Origin: DASPFV01 sp035620975
GTDB taxonomy: Bacteria > Acidobacteriota > Vicinamibacteria > Vicinamibacterales > 2-12-FULL-66-21
Reading direction: 5' to 3'
NCBI GenBank assembly: GCA_035620975.1
Contig: DASPFV010000106.1
Span: 1-64,000, forward strand
DNA: 64,000 bases
Part shown: in pieces, positions 42,448-51,921 of the stretch
Position numbering within the stretch: the first letter of the stretch is position 1
Layout: the number at the start of each line of letters is the position of its first letter
Made by a program: the position numbers and the translations under genes
The notes under the pieces: generated by a model
The model's database searches: none
Seen by the model: the letters and a program-made list of their open reading frames with translations, nothing else
What the model was told of the DNA's origin: nothing

Positions 42448-42906
42448 TCATTCCTTCGTGTTCAGCAGATCCTTCAGTTCGGACATGAACTCGCCGATGT
42501 CCCTGAAATGCCGGTACACCGACGCGAACCTCACGTAAGCCACCTTGTCCAGCCGGCGCAGCTCGTTCATCACGAACGCCCCGACCTCCTCCGTGCTCAT
42601 CTCGCGCTCCGGCTTCTCCTGCAGGGCCGACTCGACGCGATCGGCAACGGCCTCGAGCGCCGCCACGCTCACGGGCCGCTTCTCGCACGCCTTCAACAGC
42701 CCCGCCAGCAGCTTCTGACGCTCGAACCGCTCGCGGCTGCCGTCCTTCTTGATCACCATGTAGGGGATCTCGTCGATCCGCTCGTAGCTGGTGAACCGCC
42801 GCGCGCAGCCGAGGCATTCCCGCCGCCTCCGGATGACCTCCCCTTCCTTGCTCTCGCGCGAATCGACGACCTTGTCCCCCAGATGCCCGCAATAGGGGCA
42901 CTTCAT
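42448..42906 (-). CDS. nrdR: Transcriptional repressor NrdR
   Basis: 152 residues from ATG 42906, overlapping the next upstream gene as ATGA. Zinc ribbon with MKCPYCGH and RRECLGCARRFTSYERID, then the ATP-cone domain (MVIKKDGSRERFERQKLLAGLLKACEKRPVS). NrdR represses ribonucleotide reductase genes when dATP binds the cone. No nrd genes are in the window. Confidence 0.95.
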   Translation of the reverse strand: MKCPYCGHLGDKVVDSRESKEGEVIRRRRECLGCARRFTSYERIDEIPYMVIKKDGSRERFERQKLLAGLLKACEKRPVSVAALEAVADRVESALQEKPEREMSTEEVGAFVMNELRRLDKVAYVRFASVYRHFRDIGEFMSELKDLLNTKE

Positions 42907-43982
42907 CGCGCGCCGGCCCTTCCCTCGACCGGCGGCGCCACGTCGGGCGCCCGGTCCCCGGATCCGGACGCCGAACCGTCCCGAGCCAGCTTCCTGGCCG
43001 TATCGAGCGTCAGGCCCTCGGCCAACATGAACGCCAGGCCCAGCAGCGTCACCGGCACGAACGAGATCGCGTGGAGCACGATCGCGCCGCCGACGGCGCG
43101 ATCCGTGGGGGCCGAGAAGAAGGTCTGGACTGCGATCTGATACGCGGCGTGAAACCCGCCAACGGCCCCGGGTGTGGGCACCGCGACGCCGACGACGAGA
43201 ATCGTCAGCACCAGGAAGGACGCCACGAACGGATACTCGATGTGGAACGCCCGCGACGTCAGCCAGATCCCTGCGCAAATCGACAGCCACAGGGGGAACG
43301 AGAGAAACAGCGCGACTGCCAGCCGGCCGGGCTGCCGCATGACGGCGAGGCCCTGGGCAAACGTCTCGACGAACCGGGCGACGGCGCGCGCCAGCCGGGC
43401 CGGCAGCACCGCTTCGATGCGCAGGGCGAGGCGACCGATGCGCTCCGGGTGACCCGCCAGCGCAAACAGCGCCGCCAGCGCCAGCACCGCCGCGCCGGCC
43501 GCCATCGTCCCGCCGAACGTGACGCGGGACAGCCGGCCCGGGTCGCCGGCGACCACGCCGGCGGCCCCGGTGAACACGAACACGGCGAAAAGCAGCAGGA
43601 CGATCACCAGATCGAGGAGGCGCTCGAGGATGATCGTCGCAAACGCGGCCGTCGCGCTCAGCTGCTCCCGTCGGGCCAGCAGGTACGGCCGGATGACCTC
43701 GCCCGCCCGCGCCGGCAGCAGGAAACTGGCGGCAAAGCCGATCACCGTCGTCCGGAACGCCGTCGAGAAGCGCGTGGGCCCGATGGGAGCCAGCAGGTAC
43801 TGCCAGCGTACCGCCCGCAGCACGTAGGTCGAGAGCGTCGCGACGATGGCGAGGACGAGTTGGACGGGGTTGGCCCGGCGCGTCTCCGCCCAGACCGCAG
43901 CCATGTCGGCGTTGCGAAGGAAGAAAGCGAGCAGTCCGACCGTGAGCAAGAGGACGAAGACGGATCGCAGCCGGGATCGCAT
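42903..43982 (-). CDS. Lysylphosphatidylglycerol synthase-like (UPF0104) membrane protein
   Basis: 359 residues from ATG 43982. Seven or eight hydrophobic helices and the family motifs ANPVQLVLAIVATLSTYVLRAVRWQYLL, IGFAASFLLPARAGEVIRPYLL and AVPTPGAVGGFHAAYQIAV. These match the flippase-like domain family (AglD/MprF N-terminus) without the MprF synthase domain. Possible lipid or glycolipid translocation; not certain. Confidence 0.85.
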   Translation of the reverse strand: MRSRLRSVFVLLLTVGLLAFFLRNADMAAVWAETRRANPVQLVLAIVATLSTYVLRAVRWQYLLAPIGPTRFSTAFRTTVIGFAASFLLPARAGEVIRPYLLARREQLSATAAFATIILERLLDLVIVLLLFAVFVFTGAAGVVAGDPGRLSRVTFGGTMAAGAAVLALAALFALAGHPERIGRLALRIEAVLPARLARAVARFVETFAQGLAVMRQPGRLAVALFLSFPLWLSICAGIWLTSRAFHIEYPFVASFLVLTILVVGVAVPTPGAVGGFHAAYQIAVQTFFSAPTDRAVGGAIVLHAISFVPVTLLGLAFMLAEGLTLDTARKLARDGSASGSGDRAPDVAPPVEGRAGAR

Positions 43983-44140
43983 CGGGGATCAGCGCCCGGC
44001 GGGCGGCGAAGGCCGTCGAGCCGGGCAGAGGAATATTTTCGCGTGGCGCATCCGTCTTCTTCTATGGTCTCCTGTGGGTCGATGGTCTGCCGCCAGGCCG
44101 GGATCCCGGCGGACTGTACTACATCAGCCGCTCCAAGTCT

Positions 44141-45265
44141 ATGGGAAAGCGCGAGTTACTGCTCATTCTCGGGTTCGTTGCAGCCGGAACGCTCGTGTAT
44201 CACCTGACGGCGCCCGCGAGCGACCCCAACCAGCGGAGCGGCTGGTCCGCCCTCGTTGACAACGTCCGCCGCGAAGTCCGCGGCCATAGCGCCTCGGTCG
44301 AGATCGTCAAGACCGACACTCACCCGATAGGGCCAGGGACCGGAGAAGTCCGGCTGGCGCCCGGCACCCCCGAGGTCACGGTCGAGGGCGAGGACCGCGA
44401 GGACATCGCCTCGGAACTGAAGGTCTGGTCGAACGGATACGACGACCGCGAGGCACGATCGCTGGCCGAGCAGACGGTGCTGAAGTTCAGCGAAGCCGGG
44501 GGCAGTGCCGTCTTCTCGGTCACCTATCCGGAACCCGGAAGGCAGCGGGCGACGCTGACCCTGCGGGTGCCATCGCGCCTCCGTGTGCACCTCGCCCGGG
44601 CGACGCGGAACCAGCGCATCGCCGGCGTGGCGGCGGTGGAAGCACCCGACCTGAGGGGGAACTCCAGCATCGAGAGGATCGCGGGACGGGTTGCGGTCAG
44701 CCATCGGGGGGGCGACGTCTCGATCGTCGACGTCGGTTCGCTGAAGATGACGACCCAGGGGAGCGAAGCGCGGGTCGAGCGCGTGCGTGGCGAGGTTGCC
44801 CTGCAGCTGCGATCGGGGGAGCTGCGCGGCAGTGCCCTGGTGGGCCCCGTCGAGGTCGACAGCACGACGGCGGACCTGACGCTCGACCAGCTGGAGGGGA
44901 CGCGCGGGCCGATCCGGATCAACGCGGTATCCGGACGCGTGAGGCTCAGGGGTCTCGCGAGCGAAGCGCGTGTCGACGGCCGAAACGCCGACCTGGAGAT
45001 CGCGCTCGTCCGCGCGGCGCCGGTCACGATTTATTCCGAGGGCGAGGACGTCGAGGTCATCCCGCCCGTCGGGGGCTACACGCTCGATGCCTCCGTGACG
45101 GACGGCCAGCTGAACGTCGCCGACGGATCGATCGAGGTCGAAGCGGTCGAAGGGGAGCAGCGGGCGGCCGGGGCGATCCGCGGTGGCGGCGCCACGCTGA
45201 CGCTGCGCGTCACGCGCGGCGATCTCCGCATCCGCGCGCTGGAGACCGCGGCCATCGCCCGTTGA
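44141..45265 (+). CDS. DUF4097-type beta-helix protein
   Basis: 374 residues from ATG 44141 with an N-terminal membrane anchor or signal (RELLLILGFVAAGTLVYHLTA). The rest is a repeated short-strand pattern typical of DUF4097 beta-helices: GGDVSIVDVGSLKMTTQGSEARVERV, SGELRGSALVGPVEVDSTTADLTLDQL, SGRVRLRGLASEARVDGRNADLEIAL. Probably outside the cytoplasm. Function unknown; such proteins are often near sensor systems. It precedes purC but purC has its own promoter. Confidence 0.82.
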   Translation: MGKRELLLILGFVAAGTLVYHLTAPASDPNQRSGWSALVDNVRREVRGHSASVEIVKTDTHPIGPGTGEVRLAPGTPEVTVEGEDREDIASELKVWSNGYDDREARSLAEQTVLKFSEAGGSAVFSVTYPEPGRQRATLTLRVPSRLRVHLARATRNQRIAGVAAVEAPDLRGNSSIERIAGRVAVSHRGGDVSIVDVGSLKMTTQGSEARVERVRGEVALQLRSGELRGSALVGPVEVDSTTADLTLDQLEGTRGPIRINAVSGRVRLRGLASEARVDGRNADLEIALVRAAPVTIYSEGEDVEVIPPVGGYTLDASVTDGQLNVADGSIEVEAVEGEQRAAGAIRGGGATLTLRVTRGDLRIRALETAAIAR

Positions 45266-45328
45266 CACCGCAGCGGAAGGCCGCGCCGATGCGATGCCGC
45301 GCACGCGTACAACGAACGCTTCCTCAGG

Positions 45329-45357
45329 TTGACTCCCCTCGCGCCGCCGGGTAAGCT
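45329..45357 (+). promoter_or_regulatory. Promoter of purC-fis
   Basis: -35 TTGACT (45329-45334), exactly 17-base spacer, -10 TAAGCT (45352-45357). Start expected near 45364, about 17 bases before the purC GTG. Confidence 0.6.
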
Positions 45358-45380
45358 TCCCCTCTCTCGCGAGGCACCCC

Positions 45381-46301
45381 GTGATCTCCACCGCCCCCGT
45401 CCTCGAAACTGCACTCGAAGGCCTGACGCTCCATCGGCGCGGCAAGGTGCGCGACGTCTACGAAGTCGGCGACGATCTGCTCATCGTCGCGACCGATCGC
45501 ATCTCGGCGTTCGACTACGTGCTCGGCAGCGGCATCCCCGAGAAGGGCAAGGTCCTGACGCAGCTGTCGGCGTTCTGGTTCGACCGTGTGGCTGACCTCG
45601 TGCCGCATCACCTGCTCGAAACCGACCCGGACCGCTATCCCGAGGCGGCGCGCCGCCACGCGGCCGTGCTGCGCGGCCGCTCGATGCTGGTCCGGCGGAC
45701 CGATCCCGTGCCCATCGAGTGCGTCGCGCGCGGCTTTCTGTCCGGGTCCGGATGGAAGGAGTACCAGCAGACCGGCTGCGTGTGCGGGATCGAGCTGCCC
45801 GCCGGCCTGCGGGAATCGGACCGGCTGCCCGCCCCGATCTTCACGCCGGCCACGAAGGCGGAGTCGGGCCACGACGTGAACATCAGCGAGGCGGAGGCTG
45901 CGCGGCTCGTGGGCGCGCCACTCATTGCGCGGCTGAAAGCACTGACGCTCGAGATCTACCGTCGCGGCGTGGCGCATGCCGAGTCGAAGGGCATCATCAT
46001 CGCCGACACGAAGTTCGAGTTCGGTCTGGTCCGGCCCGCCGGCAGCCCGGCGCCGGATCCGGAGATCGTGCTGATCGACGAGGTGCTCACGCCCGATTCG
46101 TCGCGGTTCTGGCCGCGGGCGAGCTACGAGCCCGGGCACGGGCAGCCCAGCTTCGACAAGCAGTTCGTCCGCGACTACCTCGAGGAGATCCGCTGGAACA
46201 AGCAGCCGCCCGTGCCCTCGCTCCCCGACGACGTGGTGCAGCGCACGCGCGACAAGTACCTCGACGCCTACCGCCTGCTCACGGGCCGCGAACTGCAGTA
46301 G
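45381..46301 (+). CDS. purC: SAICAR synthase
   Basis: 306 residues from GTG 45381. Purine synthesis step joining aspartate to CAIR. Signature blocks: HRRGKVRDVYEVGDDLLIVATDRISAFDYVL, VARGFLSGSGWKEYQQTG, FTPATKAESGHDVNIS and IADTKFEFG...LIDEVLTPDSSRFWP, then FDKQFVRDYLEEIRWNKQPP. Length of the longer (yeast/plant-like) PurC class. The Fis-type gene follows after four bases. Confidence 0.94.
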   Translation: MISTAPVLETALEGLTLHRRGKVRDVYEVGDDLLIVATDRISAFDYVLGSGIPEKGKVLTQLSAFWFDRVADLVPHHLLETDPDRYPEAARRHAAVLRGRSMLVRRTDPVPIECVARGFLSGSGWKEYQQTGCVCGIELPAGLRESDRLPAPIFTPATKAESGHDVNISEAEAARLVGAPLIARLKALTLEIYRRGVAHAESKGIIIADTKFEFGLVRPAGSPAPDPEIVLIDEVLTPDSSRFWPRASYEPGHGQPSFDKQFVRDYLEEIRWNKQPPVPSLPDDVVQRTRDKYLDAYRLLTGRELQ

Positions 46302-46305
46302 GGCC

Positions 46306-46515
46306 GTGCGCGATCAGCTCGAGAAGCTCGTACAGGATCTCCTCGACAAGGGCGTGCTCTACGACGATGCCCGGCGGGAGTTCGAGAAGATGTTCATCGC
46401 GCGGGCCCTGCAGCGCTCCAAGGGCAGCGTCGGCGACGCCGCCGACCTGCTCGGGCTGCACCGCAACACCGTGGCGCGGAAAATGGCCGAGTACCGCATC
46501 AAGCGGACCGCTTGA
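46306..46515 (+). CDS. Small Fis-type helix-turn-helix protein
   Basis: 69 residues from GTG 46306. The C-terminal half is a Fis-family HTH: FIARALQRSKGSVGDAADLLGLHRNTVARKMAEYRI, matching the DNA-binding end of Fis and NtrC. The N-terminal helix LEKLVQDLLDKGVLYDDARREFEKMF could dimerise. Fis is a nucleoid and transcription regulator of about 98 residues; this one is shorter. Four bases downstream of purC, so co-expressed. Confidence 0.82.
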   Translation: MRDQLEKLVQDLLDKGVLYDDARREFEKMFIARALQRSKGSVGDAADLLGLHRNTVARKMAEYRIKRTA

Positions 46516-46543
46516 GGGGTTCCCCGTCCAACTCGGCCGGGCT

Positions 46544-46570
46544 CGAGCAGTCGTCGGAGCCGACTGCTTG
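46544..46570. promoter_or_regulatory. Second, degenerate CIRCE-like operator upstream of groES
   Basis: CGAGCAGTC - N9 - GACTGCTTG has the exact CIRCE geometry, with the inner AGCAGTC/GACTGCT forming a perfect palindrome, and 12 of 18 consensus matches. Its right end overlaps the -35 box (46568). An alternative is a hairpin terminator for purC-fis, but there is no T run. Confidence 0.5.
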
Positions 46571-46598
46571 ACAAGCGCCGACCCCCTTCCTGTAGAAT
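46568..46598 (+). promoter_or_regulatory. groESL promoter
   Basis: -35 TTGACA (46568-46573), 19-base spacer, -10 TAGAAT (46593-46598). The spacer is long, which would lower basal activity. The CIRCE element starts at the last base of the -10 box. Confidence 0.7.
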
Positions 46599-46624
46599 TA
46601 GCAGTCGGCCGGGCTGATTGCTAA
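46598..46624. promoter_or_regulatory. CIRCE operator (HrcA binding site)
   Basis: TTAGCAGTC - N9 - GATTGCTAA against the consensus TTAGCACTC - N9 - GAGTGCTAA: 16 of 18 positions match with the exact nine-base spacing. It lies at the expected transcription start of groES, the usual place for HrcA repression. hrcA is not in the window. Confidence 0.88.
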
Positions 46625-46749
46625 GCCGCAGGGCCGACCGGCCTCATTTACACGGGTTTTTGGCCTGACCGGCGCGGCGCCCGCTTCGGGCGCCCGCCCA
46701 AACCCGGGCGGAGCGCTGCTCCCCCGACCTACTTTGGAGTGACGACCAT

Positions 46750-47061
46750 ATGGCAGCCACGCAGACCGCAGTCCGGATCCGTCCCCTGCACGACCGGGTG
46801 ATCGTGCAGCGCCTCGAGGAAGGCGAGCAGAAGATCGGCGGCATCATCATTCCCGACACGGCCAAGGAGAAGCCGCAGCAGGGCAAGGTGATCGCCGTGG
46901 GCAAGGGCAAGGTCGAGAAGGACGGGAAGGTCACCCCCCTCGACGTCAAGGAAGGCGACACGATTCTCTTCGGCAAGTACTCCGGCCAGGAAATCAAGCT
47001 CGATGGCGAGGAGTACCTGATCATGCGCGAAGAGGAGATCCTCGGCGTCATCACCTCGTAA
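46750..47061 (+). CDS. groS: Co-chaperonin GroES
   Basis: 103 residues from ATG 46750. IRPLHDRVIVQRLEEGEQKIGGIIIPDTAKEKPQQGKVIAVGKG with the mobile loop EEGEQKIGGIIIPD, and GDTILFGKYSGQEIKLDGEEYLIMREEEILGVI. Forms the heptameric lid of GroEL. Heat-shock control by the CIRCE element(s) upstream; groEL follows after 62 bases. Confidence 0.97.
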   Translation: MAATQTAVRIRPLHDRVIVQRLEEGEQKIGGIIIPDTAKEKPQQGKVIAVGKGKVEKDGKVTPLDVKEGDTILFGKYSGQEIKLDGEEYLIMREEEILGVITS

Positions 47062-47077
47062 CCGCGCTCGACGCTCG

Positions 47078-47105
47078 TAGCTGGTAGCTCATAGCTCATA
47101 GCTGT
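47078..47105. repeat. Heptamer array (TAGCTxx x4) between groES and groEL
   Basis: Four contiguous 7-base units: TAGCTGG, TAGCTCA, TAGCTCA, TAGCTGT. Part of a family of heptamer arrays in spacers of this window. Confidence 0.8.
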
Positions 47106-47123
47106 TAACGGAGACACAGAAAC

Positions 47124-48749
<1,626 letters not shown>

Positions 48750-48770
48750 GCCGCTGAAGTCTGATCGTCA

Positions 48771-48806
48771 GGCCGGCCGGACTCCCTCCGGCCGGCCCTT
48801 TTTTTT
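48771..48806 (+). terminator. Rho-independent terminator of groESL
   Basis: A perfect 11-bp stem GGCCGGCCGGA/TCCGGCCGGCC with a 5-base loop, one C, then eight T residues (48799-48806). Confidence 0.93.
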
Positions 48807-48904
48807 GCGCCGGCGCCTCCACGATCCGCCGCACCGATCGGCGTCGCGAGCGCCTCCGCCCATCGAGGCCACTGCCCGCAGCGTGAGCACCGGCGGAACG
48901 TCGG

Positions 48905-49999
48905 TCAGCGGCTCCCCTGCTGCTCGGTCTCCGCGAGGAACCGCTCCAGCTCGTCCCGCCAGAGGTCCGGCTGGGAATGGGTGCCGTGCCCGCGGGTCTG
49001 GTCGGAGATCGGGATCAGCACGAACCGCCCACGCTTCACGCGTTTCATGTGCTCCTGCATCATCGGGAGCTCGGGCGGATTGATCATGTCGTCGGCGGAG
49101 TTGATCGCGAGCAGGGGCGCGGTGATGCGCTCCAGGTGCGGGGCCGGGTCGTAGTCCTGCGACGCGCGGAAGTAGTAGATCATGTCGTTGGCGTCCATGG
49201 TCTTCGTCCGCGCTTCGATCTGCTCCGCCAGGTACCGGTCTGCCTCGAGGGCCGTCGGATACCGCGCCTGCCACTGCAGCGGCGCGCTGCCCGCGATGAG
49301 CAGCAGCGCGATCGCGCTCGCCATTCCGCGCGGCGGCTCGGTGTAGTTCCCGTCCTTCCAGGAGGGATCCGTGACGATGGCGTCGACGAGCGCCTTCCGC
49401 CAGAGCCGGTTGCGCCCAGCGATTTCGACCGGATTGCTCGCCAGCGGAACCAGGCCGTCCATGAAGTCCGGGTAGAGGTAGCCCCACATCCAGGTGTGCA
49501 TCCCCCCCATCGAGGTCCCCATGATCAGGCGGAGGCGAGAGAGCCCGAGTCCCTGTGTCACGAGCAGGTGCTGCAGCTTCACCATGTCGCGATAGCCGTA
49601 CCTGGGGAACTTCATGCGCAGCCCGTCGCTGGGCTTGGAGGATTGTCCGTGTCCGATGTTGTCCGGCAGGATGATGTAGTAGCGCCCCGCATCGAGCAGC
49701 TGGCCCGGGCCGAACAGCCGCCCCGCATACGCCTCGTTCAGGAAACCGCGTCCCGACCCTGAAGTCCCGTGCAGGATCAGCACGCCATTGCGGACGACGC
49801 CGTCGGCATCCTTGCGCGGAGTCCCGAGAGTGCGGTAGTGGAGCTTCACCTCCGGCAGGGTTTCCCCGCTCTCGAACCGGAAGTTCGTGGCGACGAAATC
49901 GCCTTCAGCGGGCGTGGGCCAGCCCTGCGCGCGGGCGGCGTGCGGGACCGCGACAGTCAGGAGCAGGAGCGCGGTGATGCGGAGCGCGGTTTGAGTCAT
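48905..49999 (-). CDS. Secreted alpha/beta hydrolase (MetX-like)
   Basis: 364 residues from ATG 49999 with a signal peptide (ALRITALLLLTVAVPHAARAQ). Homoserine-acetyltransferase-like fold: VKLHYRTLGTPRKD, LILHGTSGSGRGFL, nucleophile Ser in LIMGTSMGGMHTWMWGYLYPDFMDGL, Asp in LLAINSADDMINPPE and His in TRGHGTHSQPDLW. The signal peptide argues against a biosynthetic MetX role; a periplasmic esterase or hydrolase is likelier. Its start codon lies inside a heptamer repeat array. Confidence 0.82.
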   Translation of the reverse strand: MTQTALRITALLLLTVAVPHAARAQGWPTPAEGDFVATNFRFESGETLPEVKLHYRTLGTPRKDADGVVRNGVLILHGTSGSGRGFLNEAYAGRLFGPGQLLDAGRYYIILPDNIGHGQSSKPSDGLRMKFPRYGYRDMVKLQHLLVTQGLGLSRLRLIMGTSMGGMHTWMWGYLYPDFMDGLVPLASNPVEIAGRNRLWRKALVDAIVTDPSWKDGNYTEPPRGMASAIALLLIAGSAPLQWQARYPTALEADRYLAEQIEARTKTMDANDMIYYFRASQDYDPAPHLERITAPLLAINSADDMINPPELPMMQEHMKRVKRGRFVLIPISDQTRGHGTHSQPDLWRDELERFLAETEQQGSR

Positions 50000-50062
50000 G
50001 AGTTCTGAGTCCTGAGTTCTGAGTTCAGTTCTTGATGACTCACAACTCAGCGCTCACAACTC
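49993..50062. repeat. Inverted heptamer array between the hydrolase and TonB genes
   Basis: Five units GAGTCAT, GAGTTCT, GAGTCCT, GAGTTCT, GAGTTCA (49993-50027) are followed after a short gap by GACTCAC, AACTCAG, CGCTCAC, AACTCGT in the opposite sense (from 50037). The two halves can fold into an imperfect hairpin. The array includes the ATG of the hydrolase. Confidence 0.7.
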
Positions 50063-50117
50063 GTTTGGTGCCTCAAACTCAGGGCTCACGACTGGTCGAG
50101 TGCGCCGTGGCCGGTCG

Positions 50118-51029
50118 CTACCGCAGCGTGAACGTCATCTCGATCTCGACGAGCACCGGGACGGCTTCGCCGAGTCGGTTCGTGCCAGGCCGGAACCGCC
50201 ACTTCTTGACCGTGCGCTCGGCCTCCTGATCAAGGCCGAAGGTGGGATCGAGCGATCGGGTGACGCGCACGGGGCCAACGGAGCCATCGGCGAGCACGAC
50301 GGCCTCGAGCGTCACTACGCCCTGGATCTTGGCGCGCATCGCGTCGGCGGTGTAGTTCGGACGGACTTCCTGCAGCAGGCTCGGGGGCGTGATGCCGTTG
50401 CCGGGACGGTAGGCGCCGCCGCCGAAGCCGCCGCCATAGCCGGGGCCGAGGCCCGATCCCTGGCCTGACCCGCTGCCCGTGCCCGTTCCGGTGCCGGCAC
50501 CTCCACCTGAACCGCTGCCCTGCGAGAGCGTGGAGACGCTCGGGGCGGTCGTCAGCGCTCCCGGCAGCTCGACCACGCCCGTCGTGGCCGGCTGCGCCGG
50601 AAGGACCATCTGCTGCTCGGGTTTCGGGATGTCTTTGGGCGGTTCCGGAGCCTCGAGCTTCGGGGGCTTCGTGACGGGCACCGTGATCTTGTCTGGCCCG
50701 GGCGCCTCGGCCTTTCGAGGCGGATCGGGCATGCGGTTGCCGCCCCCGCCGCCGCCCCCGCCCGGTCCGGGCTGGTTCAGCCAGACGATCTCGCTCGGCA
50801 GGCGTTCCGGCTCCGACGGACCTGGAGGATCCGGCAGGATGCTCACGATGAAGAGGCCCAGGAAGAAGACGGCGATGTGGCTCGCGAACGACACGCTCAC
50901 CGCGCTGCCAACACGCTTGGCGACGTGCTCGCCGCTCGGGACGTCACCCGCGAGAAAACGGGCGTTCGGACTGGCTCCCTGGTACGTGGCTGACATGGAC
51001 GGATCGGATGGACGGACCGCTACAGTCAT
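50118..51029 (-). CDS. tonB: TonB-family energy transducer
   Basis: 303 residues from ATG 51029; ATG 50996 (MSATYQGASP) is an alternative, and the frame further upstream is not protein-like. One N-terminal membrane helix (VSVSFASHIAVFFLGLFIVSIL, about 45-66), then a long Pro/Gly/Lys-rich periplasmic spacer with glycine runs (GSGSGGGAGTGTGTGSGSGQGSG) and a C-terminal TonB domain (IQGVVTLEAVVLADGSVGPVRVTRSLDPTFGLDQEAERTVKKWRFRPG). TonB couples the proton gradient to outer-membrane receptors. No exbBD or receptor in the window. Confidence 0.85.
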   Translation of the reverse strand: MTVAVRPSDPSMSATYQGASPNARFLAGDVPSGEHVAKRVGSAVSVSFASHIAVFFLGLFIVSILPDPPGPSEPERLPSEIVWLNQPGPGGGGGGGGNRMPDPPRKAEAPGPDKITVPVTKPPKLEAPEPPKDIPKPEQQMVLPAQPATTGVVELPGALTTAPSVSTLSQGSGSGGGAGTGTGTGSGSGQGSGLGPGYGGGFGGGAYRPGNGITPPSLLQEVRPNYTADAMRAKIQGVVTLEAVVLADGSVGPVRVTRSLDPTFGLDQEAERTVKKWRFRPGTNRLGEAVPVLVEIEMTFTLR

Positions 51030-51244
51030 TGTGGCTGACCCGGCGCCAATCCGCAAGTTGCAAGAGAGATGCCCCGAGGTGTGACTGGATTCACGCGCCG
51101 ATTCATCGAGCATGATTGCAAGGTCCGGCATTCCGGACACAGGTCCGCGCCGCCGGGCGACCCCTCCGGTCAACCACCCGTCACCACGTTTGGACGCCGG
51201 ACCGACGGATGTGGACGCCGACCTGGGCGTGGAAACTGGGGCGC

Positions 51245-51279
51245 GGAACCCTGAACCTGGAACCCTGAACCTGGAACCC
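51245..51279. repeat. Heptamer array (GGAACCC/TGAACCT) upstream of tonB, downstream of the stress-protein gene
   Basis: Five contiguous heptamers GGAACCC, TGAACCT, GGAACCC, TGAACCT, GGAACCC, ending two bases before the stop of the 51282 gene. Confidence 0.85.
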
Positions 51280-51281
51280 CG

Positions 51282-51788
51282 CTAGGTCCTCCAGGTTGCC
51301 ACGATGACCCGGCTCGCGCCGCTTTCCGCCAGCGTCGACCTGAGCTGGTCCGCAGTGGCGGGAGTGCAGTGGATGCCGAGCAGCACGGCGCCGTTCTCGA
51401 CCTCCCGCTCCAGGGCCTCGGAATCGGGCGGCGGGACACCGGCATCGCGGAGAATCGACGCGACTCCGCCGGCCGCGTGACCGGCCGCTTCTCCCAGTCC
51501 CGCCGCGAGTGGCCCGGCGGTGACAATCGGGCCGATCCCCGGCATCACGATGGCGATGGCTGCCAGCACGTGCCCACTGAGCTCACCCAGCCGGCCCGCC
51601 ACCCGCGAATCCTCGATGTCTGCTCCGGGCGTGGCGTCCATCTGGGCGGCAAGGGCTCCCTCTTCGTCGTGGCTCCGGGCGACGACGGAGAGCTGCTCGC
51701 GCGTGACGCCCAGCGCATGCGCGGATCGAGCCGCGGCGGCCGCGGCGGCGGGTGAGGGAAAGAGCGCGAGGACGAGGGGATGGGGCAT
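51282..51788 (-). CDS. General-stress-protein-like (YflT/DUF1269-type) protein
   Basis: 168 residues from ATG 51788. N-terminal VLALFPSPAAAAAAARSAHALGVTREQLSVVAR resembles the ferredoxin-like start of general stress 17M-type proteins; the middle has a Gly-rich hydrophobic stretch (LAAIAIVMPGIGPIVTAGPLAAGLGEAAGHAAGGVASILRDAGVP) and the C-terminus a second alpha-beta unit (AVLLGIHCTPATADQLRSTLAESGASRVIVATW). Biochemical role unknown. Spacers on both sides contain heptamer arrays. Confidence 0.72.
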   Translation of the reverse strand: MPHPLVLALFPSPAAAAAAARSAHALGVTREQLSVVARSHDEEGALAAQMDATPGADIEDSRVAGRLGELSGHVLAAIAIVMPGIGPIVTAGPLAAGLGEAAGHAAGGVASILRDAGVPPPDSEALEREVENGAVLLGIHCTPATADQLRSTLAESGASRVIVATWRT

Positions 51789-51794
51789 GAATCG

Positions 51795-51893
51795 GTATGT
51801 TATTTCGTGATTGCTCCCGGCTTCCAGCCGACAGCTTCAATTCTCGACTCTCGGCACTTTGCCGATTCCCATTTCCCATCCGGACCGTCTCTT
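51795..51893. repeat. Degenerate heptamer array upstream of the stress-protein gene
   Basis: Read on the minus strand the spacer splits into 7-base units: GATGGGA, AATGGGA, ATCGGCA, AAGTGCC, GAGAGTC, GAGAATT, GAAGCTG, TCGGCTG, GAAGCCG. Degeneracy is high, but adjacent units are pairwise similar and the phase is kept. Confidence 0.5.
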
Positions 51894-51921
51894 CTCACCG
51901 GCCTGGTTCACCCGCCCGGCC

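Noticed and set aside
46544..46570. Palindrome as an intrinsic terminator of purC-fis
   Set aside because: No T run follows, and the arm spacing matches a CIRCE operator and overlaps the -35 box.
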